From Planomicrobium sp. Y74 (GTDB lineage Bacteria > Bacillota > Bacilli > Bacillales_A > Planococcaceae): a stretch of 64,000 bases of DNA. Below are positions 35,287 to 49,952 of this stretch, in pieces; the stretch's first letter is position 1, and each line of letters starts with the position of its first letter. Both the position numbers and the translations under genes were made by a program. The notes beneath the pieces were generated by a model that worked only from the letters and a program-made list of their open reading frames with translations, was not told the origin of the DNA and made no database searches. Location of the stretch: assembly GCF_003668635.1 (NCBI RefSeq), contig NZ_RCWH01000007.1, positions 228,659-292,658 of the forward strand, read 5' to 3'.

Positions 35287-35303
35287 GAATATTAAATATG
35301 GAA

Positions 35304-36602
35304 TTAGACCGTTTGTTCTTCCATGACTGGTGCTTCCTCTGTGATGACGCGTTCGATATCTGCGCCAAGCGATGCAAGTTTCTTGTGAAAGTCAACGTAA
35401 CCCCGATCCAAATGCTGTAATTCATTTACTCGTGTAATTCCTTCTGCGGCAAGTCCAGCTAATATTAATGCAGCAGCTGCACGCAGATCAGTAGCTGATA
35501 CTTCAGCTCCCTGCAATTTAGAAGGCCCTTCCATGATTACAGAACGCCCTTCAATTTTAACTGAAGCATTCATGCGACGAAACTCTTCGACATGCATGAA
35601 ACGATTTTCAAAGACTGTTTCAGTCAAGATTCCGTTTCCTTTAGCAGTCAGCATCAATGACATCATCTGAGACTGCATATCTGTAGGGAATCCTGGATGT
35701 GGCATTGTTTTGATATCAATGGAGCGAAGAGGACGAGTCGCCTGGACACGAAGGCCTTCAGCTGTCTCTTCGATTCTGACACCCATTTCACCAAGTTTCG
35801 AAATTAACGCTGCCATGTGCTCAGGCACTGCATTTTCAATCGTTATGTCGCCTTCAGTGATGGCTGCTGCTACCATGAATGTACCAGCTTCCACACGGTC
35901 CGGGATGATGTAGTGCTCAGCGCCTTTAAGTTCTTCAACGCCTTCGATACGGATTGTATCTGTACCTGCACCAATCACTTTTCCGCCCATTTCATTGATG
36001 TAAGTAGCCAAATCAACAATCTCGGGCTCTTTTGCTGCGTTTTCGATGATTGTAACACCTTCAGCCAACGCCGCTGCCGTCATAATGTTTTCAGTAGCTC
36101 CTACACTTGGGAAGTCTAAGTATATTTTAGCTCCGCGTAATCTTCCATTAACGTCTGCTTCTACAAAACCATTCCCGAATGTGATTTTTGCACCCATCGC
36201 TTCAAATCCTTTTAAATGAAGTTCGATCGGCCGTGATCCGATTGCACAACCACCTGGAAGCGCCACGCGAGCAAAACCATTGCGTGCAAGAAGCGGTCCC
36301 ATAACCAAAATTGAAGCTCTCATTTTTCTTACGTATTCGAATTGAGCTTCACTTGATAAAGTTGAAGATGAATCGATATGCATTTCATTCTTTTCCGGGA
36401 AGTACTCAATGCCTACATTCAAGCTTCTTAAAACCTCTTGAATTGTGTAGACATCCGCCAAATGTGGAACTTCCTTTATGATGCTTTTTCCTGAACCTGC
36501 GAGCAATGCGCCGGCCAGGACCGGAAGAACTGCATTCTTAGCCCCTTCCACTCTTACTTTACCGTTTAATTTGTTACCGCCTCTAACAATGATCTGTTCC
36601 AC
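35304..36602 (-). CDS. murAA: UDP-N-acetylglucosamine 1-carboxyvinyltransferase MurAA
   Basis: 432 residues from a GTG at 36602; GGAGG lies 8 bases before it, and the homologous start (xEKIIVRGG in B. subtilis) agrees. An in-frame ATG 5 codons upstream overlaps that site. Active-site Cys119 is in [11 protein letters not shown] and Lys22 in [10 protein letters not shown]. The enzyme transfers enolpyruvate from PEP to UDP-GlcNAc, the first committed step of peptidoglycan synthesis; Cys119 means fosfomycin-sensitive chemistry. A second MurA (MurAB) is at 59802. Confidence 0.94.
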   Translation of the reverse strand: MEQIIVRGGNKLNGKVRVEGAKNAVLPVLAGALLAGSGKSIIKEVPHLADVYTIQEVLRSLNVGIEYFPEKNEMHIDSSSTLSSEAQFEYVRKMRASILVMGPLLARNGFARVALPGGCAIGSRPIELHLKGFEAMGAKITFGNGFVEADVNGRLRGAKIYLDFPSVGATENIMTAAALAEGVTIIENAAKEPEIVDLATYINEMGGKVIGAGTDTIRIEGVEELKGAEHYIIPDRVEAGTFMVAAAITEGDITIENAVPEHMAALISKLGEMGVRIEETAEGLRVQATRPLRSIDIKTMPHPGFPTDMQSQMMSLMLTAKGNGILTETVFENRFMHVEEFRRMNASVKIEGRSVIMEGPSKLQGAEVSATDLRAAAALILAGLAAEGITRVNELQHLDRGYVDFHKKLASLGADIERVITEEAPVMEEQTV

Positions 36603-36704
36603 TGAAACGCCCTCCATGTGTAAAATAATCTGTAAAAAAATCTGTAAAATGTATATAAACCGTTTAAAAGTCCAATGTCATAATTTAGAAACAAAACCTT
36701 TACT

Positions 36705-36733
36705 ATGATACCCGTATTTTATTAAAACAACAA
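36705..36733 (-). promoter_or_regulatory. Possible sigma-A promoter of murAA
   Basis: TTGTTG, 17 bp, TATCAT on the minus strand, about 100 bp before murAA. Three TGTAAAA repeats 12 bp apart (36619, 36631, 36643 on the plus strand) lie between it and the start codon. Confidence 0.4.
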
Positions 36734-36890
36734 GTATCCAGCAGATTATTTTTCTTAAATATTATCTGCTTGTTTATATGATTCGTAATAACCTATTGAT
36801 TTGTGTCCGTCGACTTACACATAATATTACAATTTGATTACAGTGAATATTTTCCCCGAATATAGGAAAATAAACATGGTTTTTAAATTT

Positions 36891-36904
36891 ATTTCCCGGG
36901 AAAT
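36891..36904. promoter_or_regulatory. 14-bp palindrome ATTTCCCGGGAAAT, copy 2
   Basis: Identical to 1577-1590. It lies 60 bp beyond the ywzB stop in the 362-bp gap before murAA, which also holds an AGCAGAT...ATCTGCT stem at 36740-36770 and the promoter above. Confidence 0.4.
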
Positions 36905-36964
36905 AACTAAGGTTTGGTAAATTGGCCTGTTCCCACCAAGTGGAAACACGACAATTTGCCAATT

Positions 36965-37198
36965 TTAAAAGAGATATGGCAACTGCCTTGACCAAGCGGA
37001 TATATTCAGGAAAAACGTTGAAACCATTGTTCCTAAGGCAATGCTGAGGAAAATATAAAGAATTTGCGCCTGAAGCACATGATGTTTGCGGATCCAATTT
37101 TCAAAAGTCATCGCGCGCAGCGCATAAAAAGCTACACCCGTAAAAAAGATATGGCTAAAGATAGAGACTATTGCCTGCTGCCCAATCATTTGTTCCAT
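36965..37198 (-). CDS. ywzB: DUF1146 membrane protein YwzB
   Basis: 77 residues with two membrane helices (about 8-28 and 44-67); contains SHIFFTGVAFYALRAM and the conserved FLSIALGTMVSTFFLN. AAGGAGG lies 6 bases before the ATG. YwzB is found directly after the atp operon in Bacilli; function unknown. The atp terminator lies 40 bp upstream. Confidence 0.85.
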   Translation of the reverse strand: MEQMIGQQAIVSIFSHIFFTGVAFYALRAMTFENWIRKHHVLQAQILYIFLSIALGTMVSTFFLNISAWSRQLPYLF

Positions 37199-37238
37199 AT
37201 AAATCCTCCTTGCAAGTTTATATTTTTATAATTAAAGA

Positions 37239-37277
37239 AAAAGCGGGCAAAAGTTTGGATAACTTTTGCCCGCTTTT
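37239..37277 (-). terminator. Terminator of the atp operon
   Basis: AAAAGCGGGCAAAAGTT pairs perfectly with AACTTTTGCCCGCTTTT around TGGAT. Placed after the repeat block that follows atpC. Confidence 0.9.
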
Positions 37278-37300
37278 CCACATTATCTGTCGCTAATCTA

Positions 37301-37539
37301 TGTCCAGACTCCAGCGACCCAGCTCTTCGGGTCATAAGCCACTTTGGTGTCTAGTCTTCAGTGCCTAGCTCTTCGGGATATAAGTCAAATCAGCTGCGTG
37401 GCTAAAGCCACTACTCTGATTCGCCTTATACCTGTCAGAGCTAAACAGGCACTTCCGCTTTTCGAGACTGTGCGGCTGAAAAGATGCCGCTTCGCCAAAC
37501 CGTCTTATGCCTGTCAGAGCTTAACGGGTGCTGTCGCTT

Positions 37540-37542
<3 letters not shown>
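37301..37542 (-). repeat. Dispersed 121-bp repeat R1: one copy nested inside another, 3' of atpC
   Basis: The outer copy runs 37301-37347 (tgtccagactccagcg to cactttgg) and resumes at 37468-37542 (ctgtgcggctgaaaagatgc to gctgtcgctttta). Between them sits a whole copy at 37348-37467 (tgtctagtcttcagtgccta to cgcttttcgaga). Comparison with the uninterrupted copy at 46536 shows the exact insertion point, ttgg|ctatgcgg. The repeat ends at the atpC stop codon. Confidence 0.85.
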
Positions 37543-39414
<1,872 letters not shown>

Positions 39415-39438
39415 TCAAATTCATAAGCTCAGACGCCT

Positions 39439-39590
39439 AAAAAGGGCGCTGTCGCTTTTCTTTATTGTCTAGTCTCCGGCTGCCAGACCCTCGAGGTCGT
39501 AAGCCGATTTGCCTGCGCGGCAAAAACACGCCGCTTCAGCAAATCGTCTTACGCTTGTCGGGTCTAAACGGCCGCCTTCGCTTTTCGTTA
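39439..39590 (-). repeat. R1 repeat inside the atp operon between atpG and atpD
   Basis: A full copy from 39476 (tgtctagtctccggctgcca) to 39590 and a remnant of another copy's end (gggcgctgtcgcttttct) at 39444-39461. It abuts the atpG stop codon. The GC-rich arms (ccgatttgcctgcgcgg, cgccgcttcagcaaatcg) are complementary and would fold in the mRNA. Confidence 0.82.
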
Positions 39591-40463
<873 letters not shown>

Positions 40464-40496
40464 TTATTATTTTTTCTTCTGATCCTGCTGAAATGC

Positions 40497-42026
<1,530 letters not shown>

Positions 42027-42033
42027 TCATTAA

Positions 42034-42564
42034 TTAACCGATCAATTGACGCTGCAGGCGAGCCAATTTTGTGCTTACGCTGCTGTCATAGATGCGATTT
42101 CCGATTTGAAGACGCAATCCACCTATTAACGATGGATCCACGATGTTTTCAATTCGCAATGCCTGTTTACCTACTTTTTGTGCAAACACAGTGGAAATCG
42201 AAGAACGTTCCTCTTCCGTCAAAGGACGGGTTGAGTAAACTTTTGCATCCTGGATTCCCTGTGCATCGTTGGAAAGGCTGATGTAAGCATCGACCAAGTC
42301 CCCTACTTCATCCAAACGTCCGCGCTCAGCAATCAATTGGATTGTGTTAACCACGTATTGATTGCCTTGCTTGAATAATTCATTGATCAAGTTGATTCTT
42401 TTTTCAGATGATAATTTCGGTGAAACCATCAGTTGATAAAGTTCAGGAGTCGTAGCGAAGACTTTTTTCACTTCGCGAAGATCCTGTTCTACTTCAGCAG
42501 TAACCTGATGTTTCTGTGCCGTTTGGAACAATGCTAATGCATAGCGTTCTGCAGCCTGACTCAT
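42034..42564 (-). CDS. atpH: F1Fo ATP synthase subunit delta
   Basis: 176 residues, helical N-domain (RYALALFQTAQKHQV) and C-domain with SLIGGLRLQIGNRIYD, the family signature. It links the F1 head with the b stalk. Its start overlaps the atpF stop by 4 bp. Confidence 0.95.
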   Translation of the reverse strand: MSQAAERYALALFQTAQKHQVTAEVEQDLREVKKVFATTPELYQLMVSPKLSSEKRINLINELFKQGNQYVVNTIQLIAERGRLDEVGDLVDAYISLSNDAQGIQDAKVYSTRPLTEEERSSISTVFAQKVGKQALRIENIVDPSLIGGLRLQIGNRIYDSSVSTKLARLQRQLIG

Positions 42565-43082
42565 TGCACTTCGCCTGCCTTCGCAATCGTTTCGTTAATC
42601 AACTGGCGGTTGTCTTCCTCAGAGATTTCTTTTTCAAGCACTTTCGTAGCTGCAAGCAATGACAATGCTACAACTTCTTCACGAACTGCCGAAATCGCTT
42701 TGTCTCTTTCGTTGGCAATCTCAAGAACTGCCGCATCTTTCATGCGTCCAGCTTCAGCGCGTGCCGTCGTGATGATTTCCTCACGCGAAACTTCGCCTTG
42801 CTTTTTGGCATTCTCGACGATTTCCTGTGCTTGTGTGCGCGCATCTTTCAGAAGGTTGCGCTGTTCTTCAAGCATCTTTTTGGATTCCAGACGGCTGTTT
42901 TCAGCAGTTTCGATTTCACTTGCGATCAAGTCTTCACGTTCCTGCATAACGCCCATCAAAGGTCCCCATGCGAATTTTTTCAGTAGCAACATCAATGCGA
43001 TAAACACGATTAAAGTTGCTGCGATATCTCCAATATTCAAAAACTCCCCGGTAGCACCGAGTACGAGGTGATCAAAAAACAC
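42561..43082 (-). CDS. atpF: F1Fo ATP synthase subunit b
   Basis: 173 residues with an N-terminal membrane helix (about 15-35, TLIVFIALMLLLKKFAWGPL) and a long charged coiled coil (about 40-170), the peripheral stalk. Start ATG with GAGGG-like bases upstream. 166 bp after atpE, an unusual gap that contains an inverted GGCGAGAATGCT/AGCATTCTCGCC-like stem near 43193-43224. Confidence 0.95.
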   Translation of the reverse strand: MFFDHLVLGATGEFLNIGDIAATLIVFIALMLLLKKFAWGPLMGVMQEREDLIASEIETAENSRLESKKMLEEQRNLLKDARTQAQEIVENAKKQGEVSREEIITTARAEAGRMKDAAVLEIANERDKAISAVREEVVALSLLAATKVLEKEISEEDNRQLINETIAKAGEVQ

Positions 43083-43248
43083 GATTGTTTCACTCCCTTC
43101 AAGAGCCTAAAAGTACGTTTCTTCTATAGTAAGATCTTTAATTGCTGCAAGATGATTTTTCGGTTGTAAAATGACTCATAACAAGCGTAAATGGCGAAAA
43201 ACATGCCGAAGCATTCTCGCCATTTAGCTTAAAAAGATACATTAATGA

Positions 43249-43476
<228 letters not shown>

Positions 43477-43523
43477 TCAGGATAATTGTTTTTTTGTTTT
43501 TTGCCTGTTAAGGCGTTTTTATG

Positions 43524-44267
<744 letters not shown>

Positions 44268-44639
44268 TTAATGGTGTTTCACGTGATAGATGATCCGCTC
44301 CGCCAAAAGCAGGATATAAGGGATCATCAATCCAATTACCGTACTGACCAAGTGAATGTGCTCTGCGAACAATATCGCAATCGCAACAGCTGCAACACCT
44401 GATGCAAACCGTAATGCCGTTCCAAGGGAACGAACTTTCGAGCCTTCAGCCACCGCCCGGTCAAATTTGTCCATCCGGCGAACCAGAATCCACATATTAT
44501 AAATGCCGAACAAAGTTCCGATGATCAGACCGGCAAAGATGTCCTGGTATGAGGTAAATCCCCAACCGAGCACGAATATTGCCAGGATAAAGATGATTAT
44601 CCTTTTAAGTCTTGTGAAAATCTCCCTGAGTCCATCCAT
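44268..44639 (-). CDS. atpI: ATP synthase subunit I (AtpI)
   Basis: 123 residues, four membrane helices; FTSYQDIFAGLIIGTLFGIYN is split across helices 1-2 and RMDKFDRAVAEG forms the loop. AtpI assists c-ring assembly in some bacteria and is often dispensable. 3 bp separate it from the AtpZ gene. Confidence 0.88.
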   Translation of the reverse strand: MDGLREIFTRLKRIIIFILAIFVLGWGFTSYQDIFAGLIIGTLFGIYNMWILVRRMDKFDRAVAEGSKVRSLGTALRFASGVAAVAIAILFAEHIHLVSTVIGLMIPYILLLAERIIYHVKHH

Positions 44640-44642
44640 TTT

Positions 44643-44864
44643 TTACTTGTCTCCTGATTCGAATTTTCGGACGGTCTGAAACATTGCCCAGACGCCTGCT
44701 GAGATACCTGCGAGAAGGCAGATGATCAGAAATAGCGGGGCGGTTCCGAACTGATCATCGAGCCACATACCTGTGAACGCACCGATGAGTACGGACCCGA
44801 CAAGTTGTGAGAGGATGGCGCTGTAAAGTGCCATCGCTTGTAAGGGACTTTTTTTCGGGTGCAT
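44643..44864 (-). CDS. atpZ: AtpZ/AtpI-family small membrane protein
   Basis: 73 residues with two membrane helices (about 12-33 and 43-65) and the signature GMWLDDQFGTAPLFLIIC. It is the first gene of the atp operon. AtpZ proteins are linked to magnesium or calcium handling and ATP synthase assembly in some Bacilli. No start ambiguity: the ATG at 44864 has GAGGGG 7 bases upstream. Confidence 0.85.
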   Translation of the reverse strand: MHPKKSPLQAMALYSAILSQLVGSVLIGAFTGMWLDDQFGTAPLFLIICLLAGISAGVWAMFQTVRKFESGDK

Positions 44865-44890
44865 GATAAACCCCTCGAAATTCGTTGATT

Positions 44891-44999
44891 TGACATTTTA
44901 CCCCTAAAAAAGAGCAGTCGCATCAGGCTTTTACCATAAAAAATTATGTAAAAAAACCTTCTCATGCATACCCTTTGTAAGCATACAATAGGGGTAAAA
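44891..44999. promoter_or_regulatory. 12-bp inverted repeat flanking the atp leader
   Basis: ATTTTACCCCTA at 44895-44906 and its exact reverse complement TAGGGGTAAAAT at 44989-45000, extended by TGAC/GTCA-type bases on the outer sides. One arm lies in the promoter spacer, the other just before atpZ. Confidence 0.6.
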
Positions 45000-45008
45000 T
45001 CATGTCAA
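44980..45008 (-). promoter_or_regulatory. Sigma-A promoter of the atp operon
   Basis: A perfect -35 TTGACA, 17 bp, TATGCT on the minus strand, about 115 bp before the first gene. Confidence 0.8.
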
Positions 45009-45101
45009 TTGATAGAAGTGAAAAACTTCACAAGCAAATTTGCCCCGACATATTGTGGACAAAAATTCACAACTCACAAAATTAACCGGAAATCTGTAGT
45101 A

Positions 45102-45310
45102 GCCGATATTCCGCAAAACAGCTCCGCTTTCCAAAAACCGTGCTCCTGCATCGCTGCGCTAGCTTCGTCGCAAAGCGCAGGCCGAAATACTTTGGCCGCA
45201 CTTGGCTGCTTGCGCCGAGCTAACTCGGACTCGTTTCACTTCGCCTGGGAGTCTCCGCTGTTTTGCTCCATATCTCTAGAGACTTCTCTAGCGCCGAAGC
45301 GGTATATCAA
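45102..45310. repeat. Dispersed repeat R2, copy 2
   Basis: Begins CCGATATTCCGCAAAACAGC (45104) and contains CTCCTGCATCGCTGCGCTAG, GAGCTAACTCGGACTCG and GCTGTTTTGCTCCATATCTC (about 45258), as in the copy at 19752. The end forms a TCTCTAGAGA-type palindrome. It lies between the atp promoter and wecB. Confidence 0.82.
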
Positions 45311-45338
45311 GGGTACTTCTTCTATTTAAATAAACTGT

Positions 45339-46457
45339 TTAATTCTTATTGAAATAATCATGAAGCGCCTCGACGATTCGAACCGATGCCTTGCCGTCTC
45401 CGTAAGGATTTGATGCATGTGACATCGCTTTATAAGCCGCCTCGTCTGTCAATAGTTCTTTCGCCAGCCCGTAAATCGTCTCTTCATCTGTTCCTGCGAG
45501 CTTCAATGTGCCCGCGTCGATGCCTTCCGGACGTTCAGTTGTATCGCGAAGCACCAGAACCGGTTTGCCAAGTGAAGGCGCCTCTTCTTGAATGCCGCCT
45601 GAATCCGTCAATATAATGAAGGAACGCGCAGCGAAGTTATGGAAATCCAACACTTCAAGCGGTTCGATCAAATGGATGCGGGAATCGCGCCCAAGCACTT
45701 CATCCGCCACTTCCCGGACTGCCGGGTTCATATGCACCGGATATACAACTTGAATGTCATCGTGTTCTTCTATCAGGCGTTTGATGGCACGGAACATGTT
45801 ACGCATCGGCTGGCCCAGGTTTTCACGGCGGTGCGCCGTCAAAAGTATCATTCGGTCCTTGCCGATCTTCTCAAGAATCGGATGCGAATAAGTTTCTGTA
45901 ACTGTTGTCTTAAGCGCATCGATTGCTGTGTTGCCTGTAATGTAGACAGCTTCTTCTTTTTTGTTCTCAGCCAAAAGATTCTGAGCCGACTTTTCTGTCG
46001 GTGCAAAGTGCAGATCGGCGATGACGCCGGTCAATTGGCGGTTCATCTCTTCCGGATAAGGAGAGAATTTGTTGTGCGTCCGCAGCCCTGCTTCTACATG
46101 GCCGACAGCAATCTGATTATAGAATGCGGCCAGGCTGGCAACAAAAGTCGTTGTCGTGTCACCGTGGACCAGCACAATATCCGGTTTCGCTTCTTTCATC
46201 ACTTTATCGAGCCCCTCCAGTGCCCGGGTTGTAACTTCCCCGAGCGTCTGGCGGTCCTTCATGATATTCAAGTCGAAATCCGGTGTGATTTTAAACGTTT
46301 CAAGCACCTGGTCGAGCATTTCACGATGCTGAGCAGTAACAGTTACCAGCGGCTCGATGGTTTCTGGATGTTTTTGAAGCTCGAGTACAAGCGGTGCCAT
46401 TTTTATGGCTTCCGGGCGAGTACCGAATATAGTCATCACTTTCCATTTCTTCTTCAA
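45339..46457 (-). CDS. mnaA: UDP-N-acetylglucosamine 2-epimerase (non-hydrolysing)
   Basis: 372 residues from a TTG start at 46457 with GAGG 9 bases upstream. Motifs GTRPEAIKMAPL at the N-terminus, VHGDTTTTFVA, GHVEAGLRT, LTAHRRENLG and LTDSGGIQEEAPSLGKP identify the family. It interconverts UDP-GlcNAc and UDP-ManNAc for teichoic acid linkage units or other surface polymers. Same position as mnaA (yvyH) near atp in B. subtilis. Confidence 0.93.
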   Translation of the reverse strand: MKKKWKVMTIFGTRPEAIKMAPLVLELQKHPETIEPLVTVTAQHREMLDQVLETFKITPDFDLNIMKDRQTLGEVTTRALEGLDKVMKEAKPDIVLVHGDTTTTFVASLAAFYNQIAVGHVEAGLRTHNKFSPYPEEMNRQLTGVIADLHFAPTEKSAQNLLAENKKEEAVYITGNTAIDALKTTVTETYSHPILEKIGKDRMILLTAHRRENLGQPMRNMFRAIKRLIEEHDDIQVVYPVHMNPAVREVADEVLGRDSRIHLIEPLEVLDFHNFAARSFIILTDSGGIQEEAPSLGKPVLVLRDTTERPEGIDAGTLKLAGTDEETIYGLAKELLTDEAAYKAMSHASNPYGDGKASVRIVEALHDYFNKN

Positions 46458-46535
46458 CAGGATCAGCCTCGCTTTATTTATGGATAAGAAAACATAGCTT
46501 TTTAAAAATGATAATTCTTGTAAAGAGTGTTGCGG

Positions 46536-46898
46536 TGTCCAGCTCCAGCGGCCCAGCTCTTCGGGTCATAAGCCACTTTGGCTATGCGGCTGAAAACACG
46601 CCGCTACGCCAAATCGTCTTATGCCTTTCAGAGCTTAACGGGCGCTGTCGCTTTTCTATTGTCCAGACTCCAGCGGCCCAGCTCTTCGGGTCATAAGCCA
46701 GCCCAACTGCGTGGCTAATCGCCACTTCGTTGTTCTGTCTTATGCCTTTCAGAGCTTAACGGGCGCTGTCGCTTTTCTATTGTCCAGACTCCAGCGGCCC
46801 AGCTCTTCGGGTCATAAGCCAGCCCAACTGCGTGGCTAATCGCCACTTCGTTGTTCTGTCTTATGCCTTTCAGAGCTTAACGGGCGCTGTCGCTTTTC
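46536..46898 (-). repeat. Three tandem R1 repeats downstream of upp
   Basis: Copies begin at 46536, 46660 and 46781 (tgtccag...). Copies two and three are identical over 121 bp; copy one differs in its centre (ctatgcggctgaaaacacgc). They fill the 445-bp gap 46458-46902 and start 4 bp after the upp stop. Each holds cccagctcttcgggtcataa and gcctttcagagcttaacggg. Confidence 0.92.
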
Positions 46899-46902
46899 TA
46901 CG

Positions 46903-47664
<762 letters not shown>

Positions 47665-47681
47665 TTATTCCAAATAAAAAA

Positions 47682-47701
47682 ACCGGAGCATCTACTCCGG
47701 T
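47682..47701 (-). terminator. Terminator directly after the EAL gene
   Basis: ACCGGAG and CTCCGGT pair on the minus strand and run into TTTTTTT. The hairpin begins at the base next to the TAG stop. Confidence 0.85.
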
Positions 47702-49876
47702 CTACAAAAGGTTGGCATCTTCAAGCGGCATCGGCCGATAAAAATAATATCCTTGCCCGACATGGCATCCCAGATCCAGCAGCAGCTGTTTCTGTTCTTC
47801 CGTTTCCACGCCTTCCGCCACTGCTGTCATGTCCAGGTTTTCCGCCAATTGAATAATGGTCCGGACAATGGCAAGTGTATCTGTTTCGTGCATTTTGGAA
47901 ATGAATGACCGGTCGATTTTAATTTCGCTGACCGGCAGCTTCTGCAGGTAACTCAAAGAAGAATACCCGGTGCCGAAATCATCCACCGAACTGGTGAAGC
48001 CATATTTCGTCAATTGCTTAAAGATTTTTCTTGCGGCTTCGATATCGACAAAGCCGATGCGTTCTGTAATTTCAAGTTGGATCAAACGCCGATCGATATT
48101 GTATTCCGCCGTCATGTCCACCAGGTTCGGAACGAATGAATGATGGAAGAAATGGTCAGCTGAAACATTAACTGCGACCTGCTGGAGGTTCAGGTTATGC
48201 TCCTGCCGATTTTTCAGCCATTCCATTACCTGCTTCAATACATTCTGTTCCAAAACGCGGATCTTGCCATTTTTTTCAGCTGCCGGTATGAAAACATCCG
48301 GTGCGATATTGCCGAGTTCCGGTGAATTCCAGCGGGCCAATGCTTCAAAGCTTAGAATTTTGCCTGTACGCATATCCACTTTCGGCTGAAGGTGAACTTT
48401 TATTTCTTCACGGCGAAGCGCTGCTGTCAGCTCATTGGCTATACGGAGATTTCGCATCATGTACTCATCATGTTCGTTTTCGTAATAGCAGATGGACTCG
48501 CCTGCACGCAGTTTCGCTTTTGATAAAGCACTGTCTGCATAGCGTATGAGCTCTTCCACATCCTGTTGCATCGCCGTAATGATCGACACACCGGTTTTCA
48601 GGGACAGGAATAACTCCATATCTCTTACCGTAATCGGTTCTGCCAATAATTTTCCAAGCTCTTCCAAGTATTCCGGTATCTGATCCAGCGGCATCAGACT
48701 GACGAGAGCCAATGTCGAATCGGAAAATCGGGCGATCAATGCCTCTTCGGAAGAAGTGGCCAAGCCGAAACGCTTCCCGATCTCCTGGATCAATTGATCT
48801 CCTGCACGATGTCCATATTGATCCACGACTTTGACATACTCGTCTACGGATAAAAATGCGACGAGCCCTTCTTTGTTTTCTTCAAGCAAAGATGCCAATT
48901 CTATCATGAAATAGTTTCGGTTGCGAAGTCCCGTCGTCCGGTCTGTATACGCAAGTCTCAACATTTCTTCCTGCTGGCGTGAATATTTGACTGTCAGCGA
49001 AATTGTCGGAGCAATTCTTTCCAGGAAAGTATAATCTTTTTCATCAGGTACAGTCATAGAAGGGAAGTAAATACCAAGTGTGCCGATGGCGTTTCCATCT
49101 TTGTCGAGGAAAGGCACAGACCAGCTGGATACTAAACCATACTGCTTAGCTATGTCGCGGTATTCCTCCGACAACTTGTCTTCAAGCATATTTTCCACTA
49201 TAACAGACTCACCCCGGTGATAAGCCGCACCGCAAGAGCCTGATTCCGGAGTCGCTTCCCGTCCATTGATAAACTCCCGGAAACCCTTAGGCATCGAGTT
49301 TCCTGCAACGTCACGGAATTTATTGTTTTCATCAATAAAAAGAATCGTGCATGTCGTGCCATCTTTAAAGAATGATTCGATGATTCGGCAAACGTTTTCG
49401 AGCAGTGAGCCGAGCATATAGCCTTTTTCAATACCGGTATACGCTTCCTGCTGGAGCTGGATCAGTGCTTCTTCCCTTTTCCGGTCGTTGATATTCTTCA
49501 TCAGCATCAGTGTGTATCTGTGTTTTCCACCGTCCACGCTGATGGGCTGAATGGTAATTTCATTCCAAAAAGGATTCTTATTCTTGTGATAATTGACAAC
49601 TTCGAATGTGTCTGCCTTACCGGATAAAGTGCATTTCCGGATTTTTTCGCTAATCACCTTATCCGTTTTTTCCCCGTGCAAAAAGCTGCCGTTCTTCCCC
49701 AAAACATCGTTTTCTGAGTATCCCGTCATGTCGTAGAATGCCTGATTGGCATAGAGGATCGGCTGCTCATCAAGCTGCGAATTGATGACGACAAAACCGG
49801 TCTGGAATTCGACACCCAGTCGGCTGAGCCAATCAACGATTATGTATTTTTCTTTTTCTATTTTACTGTTTTGCAT
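47702..49876 (-). CDS. PAS(LOV-like)-GAF-GGDEF-EAL protein, probable c-di-GMP phosphodiesterase
   Basis: 724 residues, no membrane segment. An N-terminal LOV-type PAS domain (about 20-132) has ANQAFYDMTGYS and NYHKNKNPFWNEI, but the photoactive cysteine of GRNCRFLQ is Gly63 (GKNGSFLHG). A GAF domain (about 150-300) follows. The GGDEF domain (about 312-465) has SDSTL at 385-389 in place of GGDEF, so it should not make c-di-GMP. The EAL domain (about 485-724) keeps EAL 511-513, Asn570, Glu602, Asp632-Asp633, Lys653, Glu688 and Gln708, so phosphodiesterase activity is likely. It stands between upp and glyA, a site without such a gene in B. subtilis. Confidence 0.9.
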   Translation of the reverse strand: MQNSKIEKEKYIIVDWLSRLGVEFQTGFVVINSQLDEQPILYANQAFYDMTGYSENDVLGKNGSFLHGEKTDKVISEKIRKCTLSGKADTFEVVNYHKNKNPFWNEITIQPISVDGGKHRYTLMLMKNINDRKREEALIQLQQEAYTGIEKGYMLGSLLENVCRIIESFFKDGTTCTILFIDENNKFRDVAGNSMPKGFREFINGREATPESGSCGAAYHRGESVIVENMLEDKLSEEYRDIAKQYGLVSSWSVPFLDKDGNAIGTLGIYFPSMTVPDEKDYTFLERIAPTISLTVKYSRQQEEMLRLAYTDRTTGLRNRNYFMIELASLLEENKEGLVAFLSVDEYVKVVDQYGHRAGDQLIQEIGKRFGLATSSEEALIARFSDSTLALVSLMPLDQIPEYLEELGKLLAEPITVRDMELFLSLKTGVSIITAMQQDVEELIRYADSALSKAKLRAGESICYYENEHDEYMMRNLRIANELTAALRREEIKVHLQPKVDMRTGKILSFEALARWNSPELGNIAPDVFIPAAEKNGKIRVLEQNVLKQVMEWLKNRQEHNLNLQQVAVNVSADHFFHHSFVPNLVDMTAEYNIDRRLIQLEITERIGFVDIEAARKIFKQLTKYGFTSSVDDFGTGYSSLSYLQKLPVSEIKIDRSFISKMHETDTLAIVRTIIQLAENLDMTAVAEGVETEEQKQLLLDLGCHVGQGYYFYRPMPLEDANLL

Positions 49877-49910
49877 CCGGTACCCCTTCTTTCATTATCT
49901 ATGGGGAGAA

Positions 49911-49949
49911 AAATGCAGCTGACTGCCTTTGCCTGACAGCAGCTGCATT
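49911..49949 (-). terminator. Terminator after glyA
   Basis: AATGCAGCTG.TG and CA.CAGCTGCATT pair, with TTTTTC after it on the minus strand. Confidence 0.8.
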
Positions 49950-49952
49950 CCC

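Noticed and set aside
36619..36649. WalR operator upstream of murAA (three TGTAAAA)
   Set aside because: The repeats are 12 bp apart; WalR needs 11 bp, and they would lie in the leader close to the start codon.
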